From contig NW_004624732.1 of assembly GCF_000247695.1 (NCBI RefSeq), positions 42,950,957-43,014,956 on the forward strand: a DNA stretch of 64,000 nucleotides, in the 5' to 3' direction. Positions 49,035 through 60,115 of this stretch are shown here, piece by piece. The notes under the pieces are model-generated. The model did not search any database. It had not been told where the DNA came from and saw only the letters and a program-made list of their open reading frames with translations. Made by a program: the position numbers and the translations under genes. Source of the DNA: Heterocephalus glaber. Its lineage: Eukaryota; Chordata; Mammalia; Rodentia; Bathyergidae. Each line of letters starts with the position of its first letter. The first letter of the stretch is position 1.

Positions 49035-51814
49035 TTACTTCAGAAGATCCAATGTGTAAATTTTTCCTAAAGTAAACTATAACCAAATCAGTGCTGAGAT
49101 GCTCTTATTTAAGAAACTTTGCCAGACTTCTCTTCTATGATGATGTAGTTCTTTGGACCACTTAGCCTCTGGTACAATTATTTGTTTCTGTTCATCCTTT
49201 TTATGATAATGAATGACTTTTAAATGACTGATTATTCTTTCTACAACAGTGTTTACTTGCAGTTTGACTTCCTAGGGGTGAAACACATCCCTTTCAGGAA
49301 TACTATCACACTTCTTTCCATGAAGTTCTTCCAAAAAAACTTCCTTGCTCGATTCTCATAGCTAGAATAATTTTTTCCACCTCTACTATTTTTCAGACCA
49401 TCTGACCCTAGAAGTTTGTGTGAAAATTAAATGTGACAATTTAGGCTGAGTGGCCTTCTTACCACAAACACTTAACATTAACTATATTTATGGAGACCTT
49501 TTATTCAACTTACTTTTATTCACCTTGGTAAAGTATCATCCTTTCTCACACACTCTTGTGAAAGCTCAGCACTCTGTTGAATATTATCAGTTCTAGTCCA
49601 CTTAGCCTACTCAGCAAATTTATAGCTTGGTCTAATTTCTAGTTTAAAATGAGAACATGTTTTTACAGAAGGGTTAGTTCCCTAGCTCATTTTCATGCAT
49701 CTCTTACGACAAGACTAGGATTTAAACACAGTCCAGTTTCCTCTACTGCCTGCATTGCTACCACTTATTTAAATTTGCCCCTGGATGACAGCTTTGTTGT
49801 TTTTGTGAATTATTTTAATACAATTAATCCTTTTTGTTACACACTTTTTCTCAATAATTTGGCATTTCATGTGTATTTTCCATATGCCTATGTGTTATCT
49901 CTGTCATTACATTTTGTACTTTTGCAATGCAAGGGCCACAACTTCTTGTTCTTGAATCTCTTTCAGTGCCCGGACCAGTGTCTGGAATACTGATTTTCAG
50001 TATTGTGTTTATTTATTTTGTGTGGTTTTGGATGTTACTAAAATGTTGGCTCAGATTTAGGCACACAACCAAAATGAGGAAGAACTTGTAGACTGATTAA
50101 AAGTTCCATCACTGGAGATGAAACTATTATGCCATATTTATCACTATTCCTTTCTTGCTTTGTTTTCTTTTTGATGTTATTGTGGTTTCTGTTTTGATCC
50201 TGAGTTTATTGAAATGCCACTTTTCACCCTCGGAAACTTTATTTCCATCCCCTTACTAGTATGTCCAGGGAACCTAAGGTTGGAAATGAATTAATTCTTA
50301 GCCATTTTGTTTTTAAATAGCAAGAAATGAAGCAGTCTATTTTCATTTGTGGTATGCTCCTCAATAGGAAAATCCTGAGCAGTTTTATTATGTACCATTT
50401 GTTATATATTTGTTTATCCTATCTGGAAGATATGTTTTGTTTACCTTTTATAAAAGCTATATGAGATGAATAGAATCAGGGACTCAGCCTGGATAAGAAA
50501 TGTGTTATTCATGCCTTTGACTTATACATGCTCTTGCCACAGGGATGTAATGTCTTCCTGGATGTTTAGACAAGTAGTAGAACTTTAAAACTTAGGTAAT
50601 TATCCACATGTGGCCACCATCCTCATGGACAAGACAGTAAGATAATCCATAGACAATATTGCCCTGTGTTGTTGACTAAGTTGATACATTCATAGGCAAA
50701 CCTTGAAATGAGCCATATGATAGAGATTATTTTTGAGATCTAGGTTAAAATGGGCAATGATTTCTTCTGCTGATTCTATGATTGTGCATTCCATTCTTGC
50801 CATCATCTCTTCACCAATCTCTTCACCCTTTCATGCCCAACTTGTTCCATGTTGTTTATTTAAGGAAAAGTGCAGAAAATATTGTTCTACTCTGCTCCAG
50901 TAATAAGGACACAGAAGTATTTCTGAAAGAAATATATTATGTAATCTACAACACATTTATAGGGAGTGTTCCCTTTTTATGGAGAAAGAGTGTGTCAAGA
51001 CAAAACAGAACCAGGATTGATTTATTCAATAAATCAATGACATTTTGGGAACGATGAGTCCTTCTTCCTGTCCTGCATCCTGTGGGTCAGCTTGTCTTGT
51101 ATATGGCTACTGTTGGTCACAATAGTCCACGAAGACCTGCAAATTTAAGCAGAGTAAGGGATACTATCTTGTGCTTGTTGAAGTTCAAAGATACCTAACT
51201 AGATGGTCTGTAGCAAGCCCTTCTTGTGTCTTGCTAAACCAAACATGCCCACCCCACTCTATCGCATGAAACCCCACAATAGGAATGGAAGTATGCACTT
51301 CACAGGAGAGGAGAACTGGCATCCCCACAAATTGGGATCTCCTAGCAAGGAGAGGAAGATGGTTTTAATTAGGTAAGCAAGAAGGTTGCTGCTGTAGCTC
51401 TCTCTTTCAGGCCCTGACGTAGGCATTATCTATTGTCTTTCCCATTTCCTACCTCAAGTGTCTAATAACCTGGTACAGATACAATTTTTCTTCTGCTTCC
51501 TCATGCAAATTTCCATAGCCCCACCGACATCCCTATTCTGGTATAATGCATGTACAAATGTTAAAATAATACTAAATTCACTACAGCAATTTAAAAAATA
51601 CAATAAATTTATTTATAGTTTAATAAAAATAACCTCTTGCCTCCTGGGCCTAGAAGCTACTATAGAATTCACAATCATATTTTGAGTTACTGTTATTTTG
51701 TTCTTTTTACCCAGGCAGAGAAAAGAGTCTTTTGTCCGGACTACATGTAGGATGGATTAAAAGAAGACAGATTTAATATACATTGTAGGTGCTGTTTTTA
51801 CTCAAATAGCAGAG

Positions 51815-52030
51815 ATTTTAGAGCCCACTTATTTAAGTGCAAATGCTGCCTCCTACCCAAGTCACTTAATCAGGACACTTTAATTTCTACAACTGCTGAA
51901 TTCACATAATAACACCTGCCCCCTATCTACCTCTCTGAGAAGCTAGGAGGATTAATTAGATAAAGTACTTAAAGCTCCTCAGAGACATGTGGCATATGTA
52001 AAAGATGTTATTATTTCTAGGGAAGAATGA
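51815..52030 (+). repeat. MIR SINE, sense
   Basis: MIR-like order: TTTTAGAGCCCACTTATTTA, CAAATGCTGCCTCCTACCCA, AGTCACTTAATCAGGACAC, TAATAACACCTGCCCCCTAT, GGAGGATTAATTAGATAAAG, ACTTAAAGCTCCTCAGAGAC. It is near full length. Confidence 0.75.
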
Positions 52031-54019
52031 AACAGTGTCTCTTTTATGGACAGTCCACACTTCTAGAAATTTTTCTTCTTACTCATTCAGCTGAAGTGCC
52101 AATTTGGTGAATTTTAATTCATCATGTGAGGTCCTTCTCATTCTCAAGTAGTTGCACTTAGAGGAAAGATTTTTAAGTATTGCCTCCAATGATGGGAACT
52201 GCATGTAAGTCCTGAGTTTTGCTGAATATTTCAGAGCATTGCCTGGCAAAGTGGTCTATGTGCTGGAATCTGGTTCTAACATTTGTTAAAAGTAAGCCAT
52301 GTCTGCACTGAAGAGTATGACCTGGGCCAGTTTCGAGGTCACACTCAATCCTTATGTCTTTCATAAAGCCTTTGCTAATGACAGCTGTTCTTAGTCAGTT
52401 GATAATTGATTCTCAAACACAGGGCGTCCAAGTTCAAACTGAATCCTGTTTTGAATCTACCGCATTGTCCAGAGGCTACTTTGCTTTGTACAGGAGAAAT
52501 GAAACCTCTTCTACCCACTTACAATGGAAATAGTCTGAGTCAGATCATTTTGGAAGTAGAGAAAAAGACAAAATGAGAACAGAATCATTCTATAAGTCTT
52601 GTCATATAATTTACATTTAAATTTCCTTTAAAACAAATCAGTTTTCATATTTAGATCCCAGGACTTTCTCATTCTCTTTCAGAATTCTCAGTTTTTGTTA
52701 TGAGTTAAAAGACATGCACTTTTTTCAACAGTTTTCATTTCACAGAGCTTTAGATGTGCTTGATTTTTAAGTTGTTTTATTGGACATGGAACACTTCCAT
52801 TAACTCTTCTATAGAGAGTTTCTAGCTTAGAAATTCAGTGAGCAAGTCCTTGTGTGCTTTGAGAACTGCAACTGCTGCTGGATTCTAACAAGTCTGCAGT
52901 CTGTCCGGTGGTGCAAAATCTCATTACGGATGGAGATGGGTCTTTTTTCTCACAAAGCCTGAAAAGCTACTCACTATAGCCACTGGATAGCTGGCAAGTG
53001 GCCGCTGCTGAGGGCACCAAGGCTGTCTTCCCCAAACTCTTTAGATCAGACTTTGACAACGTTGCATCATTCACTCGTTCTAGAAATAAATCCAATCTGT
53101 AATTCTTTACAAGTCAAAAATCAAAGACTTTTTTCAAAGCTAAAGAATAGCTATAGAATTTATCTGAATCTGGTTTTCATATTTATGCGCTTTCTTTAAA
53201 AGAGCTAAAATTTCTTATTTTCCCCATGCTTTAGTTCTAAAGGAAAAGGAGAGGAATGGGCATCAGGTTTTACTCAGTGACTAATACTAAACTTTTTTAG
53301 ACCACCAGCCATCATGAACTGCACAGTTCAGTAGAAGAACCAAGAAAGGATGTGGGGGAAAAGTGTCATTAGGGGGAAAGTCTTTATCCCTGCCAACAGC
53401 CCAGAGTGTCAAAGGAAACTAAGGGTTAGTTCGACTTTAGGGTTTAGGTTGATTTAGAATGTTACATGGAGAAACAATAAAGGGAGGTAAGAGTGCTTTC
53501 AAGACATGGCGATACCACCTGCTGACTTGCTTATGGACCTTCTGATAGTGAACCCTTGCACCCTTGGTAAAAGCCAGAATGGTCACTGAAGTTGGACGTG
53601 GTCTGGGAGAATGCAAAAATGTTTCCCTTTTGTCCTAACATGGCTTTTCCTAGTGTTGCCTGTTTCATTCCTTCAGAAAGCTTTACCTGCTTAGTGTGCC
53701 TTCTTTTGAAGTAGTCATGACCTCAAGAGGTATTGATATTAACCTAAGATTAAAGTAAGCTTAAGGTTCTGTTCAAGAATTTACTCAGTGGTTTTGAGGA
53801 GGGAGACGTACAATTTTGAAATTCAAACATGTCCTTAACAGCTACATCACTCTCCTCATTCCATGAACCATATAAAGTGAACTGGTAAATAGATAATTTA
53901 TAAGAAGGAATCCATATTTTGGACTCAGAGAGATGACAAATAAAAAACGAAATTCCTCATTTTTGGCTAGAAGAAAGAATACTTTAGATGTATTTGTCAA
54001 ACAATTTTTATAGTGAAGT

Positions 54020-54215
54020 AGTAGTATATGTATGTTATGCTTACAATATGCTAGACATATTTTACTTGTATTTATTGATTTTAGTCTTAAAACAATACTC
54101 ATACAATCACTTTATCTATTTTACAAATCAAGAGAGTAATACTTGGAAATTTCTAATCACTTGCCCAAGGTTGCATCATTGGTAAACAGTAAAAGCCAGG
54201 CTTAGAACTAGAATG
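54020..54215 (-). repeat. MIR SINE, antisense
   Basis: The inverted MIR block is clear: ATCTATTTTACAAATCAAGA, CTAATCACTTGCCCAAGGTTG, AACAGTAAAAGCCAGGCTTAG. The 5' boundary is approximate. Confidence 0.75.
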
Positions 54216-55101
54216 GACCATATAGAAAGAACAATAATCATATGACATCACTAGCCTACAATATGTAAAAAACCCTAGAACCTGGGTAAAGTCTCTTACA
54301 TGGAATGTTCTAAGCAATAAGCCAAGATTTAAAAAACCCTAAGAATGTAACATAGCAATGAGACAAGGGATAACTCATTATTAAGATTTATTTGCATTAA
54401 GAATATTTGCTTAAAAATAGAGACATGTTGCATGTGGCTCAAAGATAGCTCATGCAGGAAGCAGCAGCTAAATGGAAGGAAGACATAAAAGAAGAGACAA
54501 GCTTACACATCATGACTCTTCCATAGGTCATATAAGCCCACAGGAAATGGCCCCAAGAGCTGAACTTCTTGAACACTGTAATACACCTCCAGATTCTCTT
54601 CATATTGGCCAAATAGCAATGGTGGTGCCTTGTTATGGTAATAAAACAACCAATAGTCACCCGTGGAGCAATATCTTTCTTAAAATGTCTCTGCATGGCA
54701 AATACGACAATCTCCATAGCAGTTAGTGATGGACTCCAAATATTCTAGTTTCCATTTTAAAAACTCTACTATTGAAATAAAGAGAAAAAAGAAAGCTCTC
54801 ACTTTATTCCTTTTTTATGTTTTTTGATTGCTGAACTATGCAAAAGTGTTACCTAGCCAAAAATATTTTTAAAGTCTTTTATGAATCCAGTATTCATAAG
54901 CTTATGTAACTCTCTTTTCACTTTCAGTCTAAATGAACTTCTTGTAGATGCAATCCAATAAGGTTACCATCTACTACAAAAAAGAATTCTTTCAGCAGGT
55001 TTTAGTTTTAGCAGTTTTTCCTAAGATTTATTTCTTAAAAGCTGTGTTTTTAGTCCGCCTACACTTGTAAATAAATTTGTAAGTATAAGAATTATATGAT
55101 C

Positions 55102-55188
55102 GTGGGCCGGGGATTTAGCTCAGTGGTTCTGCTGCCTGCCTCTCAAGTGCAAGGTCCCAAGTTCCATCCCCAGAACCAAAACAAAACA
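55102..55188 (+). repeat. ID-type SINE with 15-bp target duplication
   Basis: The body GGGCCGGGGATTTAGCTCAG is followed by a CTGCCTGCCTCTCAAG middle, a mutated B-box region (AAGTTCCATCC) and an interrupted A tail (AAAACAAAACAA). AAGAATTATATGATC (55087-55101) and AAGAATTACATGATC (55189-55203) differ at one base. Confidence 0.93.
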
Positions 55189-55379
55189 AAGAATTACATG
55201 ATCAATGATTTATATAAATTTTGTTTTTCCAAAGAAGGCTCTGTCTACAGAATTTCATCTGTCCTCCTTTACAAGATCCTCTGTTGCTTTAATAAAAATG
55301 ATTTTAATGACGTCAGAATAATAACAGACGCACCATACACCAGGCATGCATTTGTCTACCATTTTATGTCATCCTTGTC

Positions 55380-55520
55380 AGATAAATATTAATTCCCTCA
55401 TTTTAATGATGAGAAAAGTAGAATTCACTTTGCCAGATTTCACAAACGTAATAAATCGCAGAGCCTAAATTTGAACCCAATTCTATCTTCAAATTCTCTT
55501 TACCCCGGAGCAGACTCTTC
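55380..55520 (-). repeat. MIR SINE, antisense
   Basis: The inverted MIR is readable: CCCTCATTTTAATGATGAGA, CCAGATTTCACAAACGTAAT, CGCAGAGCCTAAATTTGAAC, CCAATTCTATCTTCAAATTC. Confidence 0.75.
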
Positions 55521-56059
55521 AGAATCCTGTTCTTTTCCAAGTTTTGCTTTCCCCTCTCCTTTACATGTCACACAGTGCTTCCTCCTGCTGTTCTCCCCGG
55601 GTACTACACTCTAGCCCGCCCGTCAACACAAACCACGGAAACCAATCAGTTCTTGTTGGAAGCAGATCATTCAGGAGTATTGATTCTAAATTTGTCATTG
55701 TTTTCCATGAAAGCTAAGCATAAAGTATAAATTGCCACTCACCGCATAAAGTTGATGACTTTCTATGCCCAAATGGTTTGACAATTTGTGATTTCTCCCC
55801 CAGGTGGTTTTTCACTAACATTTTTCAAGGCAAGATATTCAATCCCTGTCCAAAATGATCAAATTTTGCCCTGCAGCAAACTTGTAAATTTTTGCAAGGA
55901 CTTGTGAAACTTCACAAGGCAAGAGATCAATAATTTCACACTGTTATGTTCTCACTGCTTTCCACAATATACACTGTTTAGTTTGAAACCAGCAACATGA
56001 GAAAGTAAAAATTTAAAGAATGAGTAAGGAACTTTCTCCCCATCTTTTAAAAATATGTG

Positions 56060-56176
56060 CAAGGGAGGGCAGGGGAAGGGAAAAAAATAAGAACCAAGAG
56101 AGACTATGTAAAGGTGCAGACTTTCGAAGATGAATGTCATTATATTGTGTACCTAAAATGTACCAATAAAATTAAA
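56060..56176 (+). repeat. 5'-truncated L1 3'-UTR insertion with perfect 13-bp target duplication
   Basis: A purine tract (AAGGGAGGGCAGGGGAAGGG) is followed by AAATAAGAACCAAGAGAGAC and the terminal ATTGTGTACCTAAAATGTACC, then CAATAAAATT. TTAAAAATATGTG is present exactly at 56047-56059 and 56177-56189. It represents only the last ~117 bp of an L1. Confidence 0.85.
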
Positions 56177-57070
56177 TTAAAAATATGTGATACCTTTGAA
56201 ATTGAAGAAACCAATCTGTTCTCAACAGTTTGAATAAAGAAAGGCAAAATATTCAGTTCAGATATTTAATAAATTAATTTTACAAAAAGTGAAATGTTTG
56301 TTTCTCCACTCATGTTCTATTGTTTACATTGCACACTCAATATTTTTGGTTTTCTGCTTATTATGTACAGTGCTGTCAACCATTGTTGCAAATCAGGATT
56401 TAAGTAAAGTACTAAAATGGGCTTTGCTCTGCTGTTAGGCAAAGGCATCGATACATTTTGTTCTTACCTGTAATAATATTCAACCTTTAATTATTCTTCA
56501 TTGATTTTCTACATGCATTTCTTTTTTCTCACATTAAAAAATGGCAATAAACACAAGGCAATATTAAGGTAGATTTTAGCACTTTTTCTCTTCAGACTTT
56601 CTTTCTATTTAGGTCGTTTGGCTCTCCCTACATCAAAACATTGAATACTTTTTCTGTGTTTAGCTGTTGGTCTTTCATTCTTCTTGCTATCTAATTTCTC
56701 TGTTGAGGAACTCATCCATCTTCATGGTTTAGCTATGCCTTTACTTGAATGATTCTCAAATCTCTATTGCCAATCCTTTCCTCTCATCTAAGCACCAGCC
56801 ATTTATTTCCAACTCTTCACTAGGCATCCAAAATAAATATGCTGAATCTTCTACTGTACCTCCCCTCCACCACATCCTTTTCCCGATACTTTCTATTTTC
56901 AAGAAATAAATGACAAACTTTTCCAATCACATATACTTAAAACTTCAGACCAGAACACAAGGATGGCAACTCAGGAGTTGACATTCAGAAGTTCTTGAGG
57001 TCAGCTGAAGTTGCAGAGACCAGAAGCATTTGCTTCTTTTTTACTCAGTGTCACCTAATGGTCACGGTCA

Positions 57071-57479
57071 TGGATTAGATTAGGAATAATCCCCAAAACT
57101 CTCCTGTGCTCAGTGGCTGGGCCTTTGGAAGGTGACTGCACCTTGGAGGTGCTGTATTTATAGGTGGTGTCATCTACTAGTGAGTTCAATTACTTAGTGT
57201 GCTCTTGGGAGGTGGACCCTAGTTGGGAGAGGCAGGTCACTGGGCTCATGACCTGGAGTGGTATCTCTCCTTCTGGGGCTCCTCTCTTCTCTTTCTGCTT
57301 TCTGGCCAAATTATATGAGCAGCTTTCCTCTAAGAGAAACCATTCCACCATGCTTCTGTGTTTGAGCCTGCTAACTATGGACTGAAAATTCTGAAACCAC
57401 GAGCCAAAATAAAACTCTCCTAGTTTAGACTGCAGGTGTAGGGTATTGTGTCCCAGTCATGAAAAAAGTGACTAAGACA
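57071..57479 (+). repeat. MT-like MaLR LTR, gene-sense, probably solo
   Basis: The element begins TGGATTAGATTAGG and ends AAGTGACTAAGACA. The 3' half has the phrase order typical of rodent MT/MaLR LTRs: CTCTTTCTGCTTTCTGGCC, GAGCAGCTTTCCTC, ACTATGGACTGAAAATTCTG, AAACCACGAGCCAAAATAAA (polyadenylation signal at 57408-57413). GTCA flanks both ends (57067-57070 and 57480-57483), a 4-bp duplication. No internal sequence adjoins. Confidence 0.8.
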
Positions 57480-57910
57480 GTCACTATGTAGAAAAGCAGG
57501 CCTCATTCCACCAGCTCCAGGCTCTCAAAGGAAACCTAAATCTGAATTTGTTATCATGTTTAAATGTTATCGATTATTAAATGCAAAGTAACTCTCTGAA
57601 AACAACAGGAAGTTTTTATTTGGCCATGTCTATTGTAAGATTGCTGGTTTTTGACCACTATGCAGTAACTGACCTAAAAGCTAATTGGAAAAAATATATG
57701 TAAGTAAGTAAAAAATAACAGGAACATGGGGATTCTTGGTTAAGACCATGGTAAATCTGACATAGGTAACTCCATAGAGTGGAGCTTTCTAGCCATTCCA
57801 AAACTTTGGATCACTTAACACGGTGTTCTAGAAAAATATTCTAAATTACTTTCGTAAGTAAGATGACTAGCAGTGAGCCATAACTCTGAAATTTAAAGTC
57901 ACACAGTCTA

Positions 57911-57980
57911 GGGCCAGGGATTTAGCTGCGCAAGTGCAAGGACCCAAGTTCGATCCCCGGTACCAAAAAAAAAAAAAAAA
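57911..57980 (+). repeat. Internally deleted ID SINE with perfect 16-bp target duplication
   Basis: The body reads GGGCCAGGGATTTAGCT and then jumps directly to GCGCAAGTGCAAGGACCC, omitting about 20 bp present in the 41034 copy. The lost piece includes half of the A box; the B-box region (AAGTTCGATCC), GGTACC end and poly-A are intact. AAAGTCACACAGTCTA is repeated exactly at 57895-57910 and 57981-57996. Confidence 0.95.
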
Positions 57981-59344
57981 AAAGTCACACAGTCTAATTA
58001 GTGTAGAAAAATAGCCAGGAACTAGAAGAATTTACCCTTACTTTTCCAGAATAATTCTCACGTTATAGTCCTTTCCTTCAATGTTTTCCAAGTCATGAAA
58101 AGTAAATTTCCAGCCTAACAGTGATAGTTTCAATTAACATATTGTCCACATATTTGTAATTCTTAACTTTCTTCTATATTTTAGAGAAAATGTATATGTG
58201 GATATAACATAACACAGCTATTGTCATAAACATTGGGAAATAAACATCCCAGAATTCTCAAACTAGATTTATAGAGATCGAGAGAGAGATATATCCTATG
58301 CTGATGATATGAGGCAATCCTATGATGAGATCTATTAAGGCATCAAAAAGACAAGTACAAATAAAATTAAATGCATATTAATTCACTCAGTACTTACACA
58401 AAATAAAAAATTAATACATTTACACTTGAGATTTTTATTTTTATCCTAATACTCATTGAGAAAATTAAAGAACTATGAAACTTAACTAATTTAATATTTT
58501 CTTCAATATGCTCTACAGGGTATTTTTAAATAAAGGAAATGAAAAATATAAGCATACAAAAACTGCATAAAGATAATCTAAAAACACTCAAACTATCAAT
58601 TCAAAATTCACACTAACTATAAATTAGTTGAATGACAATAAATTTAAAAATTGAACTTTCCAAATATGTACTGTAGAAGTATTCTTTTACCTTTCAATAT
58701 TTTCTTTACCTAGATGAGGAGGCCAATTGGTTTAATTAAAAGTATCATAAGGATAAAAGTGAAAAGTACATGTCTGAAATACTATAACATAAAGGCTTTT
58801 GAATATTTTGAGTTGCCACAGACTTATATTCATTTACTTTTTGAATTATAAAATATCTAATATTTTATGAGGAAAATGCATATTTCTTTAAATGGAGAAG
58901 CTAAATTCATGTTATTATAATATCAGTTTATTATACTTCAGATTTCAGCACAAGCATTTCAGAAGACTAAAGAAAACTATATTTAGAGTGAAATCTACAT
59001 ATTCCAAATAGCTGGAATCAGTCCAGGAATATATGTTGGTATCATTCTTGCCAGTCTTAATAAAAATTCTATCTTTGGTGTGTTTGAGCAAGACTTAAGT
59101 TGTCATGAAAACTGAAACATCATACCATTATATACCCTTTAAGTGTGGATAAAATAATTTTCCATGGATACAATATTTTTAAATGTTGACTTTAGTGAAA
59201 ACTTAAAAATCCTCTGAAATTTGAAATGAAAATTCATGATGCACAAAATTCTGAAAGAAAACAATGTCTACTCCAAATATCACATAACTGTTTTGAATAA
59301 AATAACAGTGTTGTGATTTAGTCTTTCTCATTTACACTTGCTGA

Positions 59345-59560
59345 ATGTATTTGAATTTACAAAGTGCTTTCACATACAATATAACATTTAACTCACATAA
59401 TGCCCTTTAATGAAAAGTGGTAAAATTACATTTTTAATGATGAGGAGAATCTCAAACCAAGGAATGGTCATCATCATCATCACAGAACCAAGAAAAATTG
59501 GCAGAACTAAAACTTGAAGCTCTGGCTTTCTTAATGCCTGCCCATAGTGTTCTAAGAGAC
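59345..59560 (-). repeat. MIR SINE, antisense
   Basis: The inverted MIR is visible as TTTACAAAGTGCTTTCACAT, AACATTTAACTCACATAATG, ACATTTTTAATGATGAGGAG, GGCAGAACTAAAACTTGAAG, CTCTGGCTTTCTTAATGCC. Confidence 0.7.
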
Positions 59561-60036
59561 CACAGTATGTTATGCTAACTTCTGAGCAGATCTCTGTCTT
59601 ATACACATACATGAGGGCAACAGAAAAGTGATCATTTTAATTGTTTTAGTTTCTCTTTTTAATTTGACCTTGTTGAATTCCCACATTTTTCTGGGCATAG
59701 CATAAATGTAACATGAAATCATGTTCATGTTTTTATATGTCTGCATGTGAGTGCACACACTTGTATATACAGATAATGAAATCCTATAGAATTGAACCTA
59801 CTCCTTTTCATTTTTAACAGAAATATTGGTATGGTTTTAAGAATAAAATACGAGGAGAAAAGCAGAATCTGGATAACCACCGAGGAATGAAAGATTTTAA
59901 TGTAATACAAATGAATAGACAGGAAGATACGTTGTTTTTTCTTCATTTTTATGTTTTTAAAAATATTTCATCACATATGTACAGTTTATCTTGAAATGTA
60001 GGTGCACATTAGGAGTCAAGAGCTCTAGAGGCAAAA

Positions 60037-60115
60037 TTTTTGTCTCTGCTGAGAATTAAACCCAGGGCCTCGTGCATGTTAAGTACATACTGTCACTGAG
60101 CTATATCCCCAGCCC
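60037..60115 (-). repeat. ID-type SINE, antisense, older copy
   Basis: TTTTTGTCTCTGCTGAGAATT, AAACCCAGGGCCTCGTGCAT, CACTGAGCTATATCCCCAGC: an inverted ID-like unit that diverges more from the local consensus than the other copies. Confidence 0.8.

Noticed and set aside
52173..52364. Minus-strand 63-codon frame with balanced composition
   Set aside because: Looks like old repeat-derived sequence; no coding signature beyond length.
59821..59946. Candidate next ARHGAP15 exon after TTTTTAACAG
   Set aside because: The sequence after the acceptor-like site does not encode the expected ITTVSGNEF-type continuation and has early stops.
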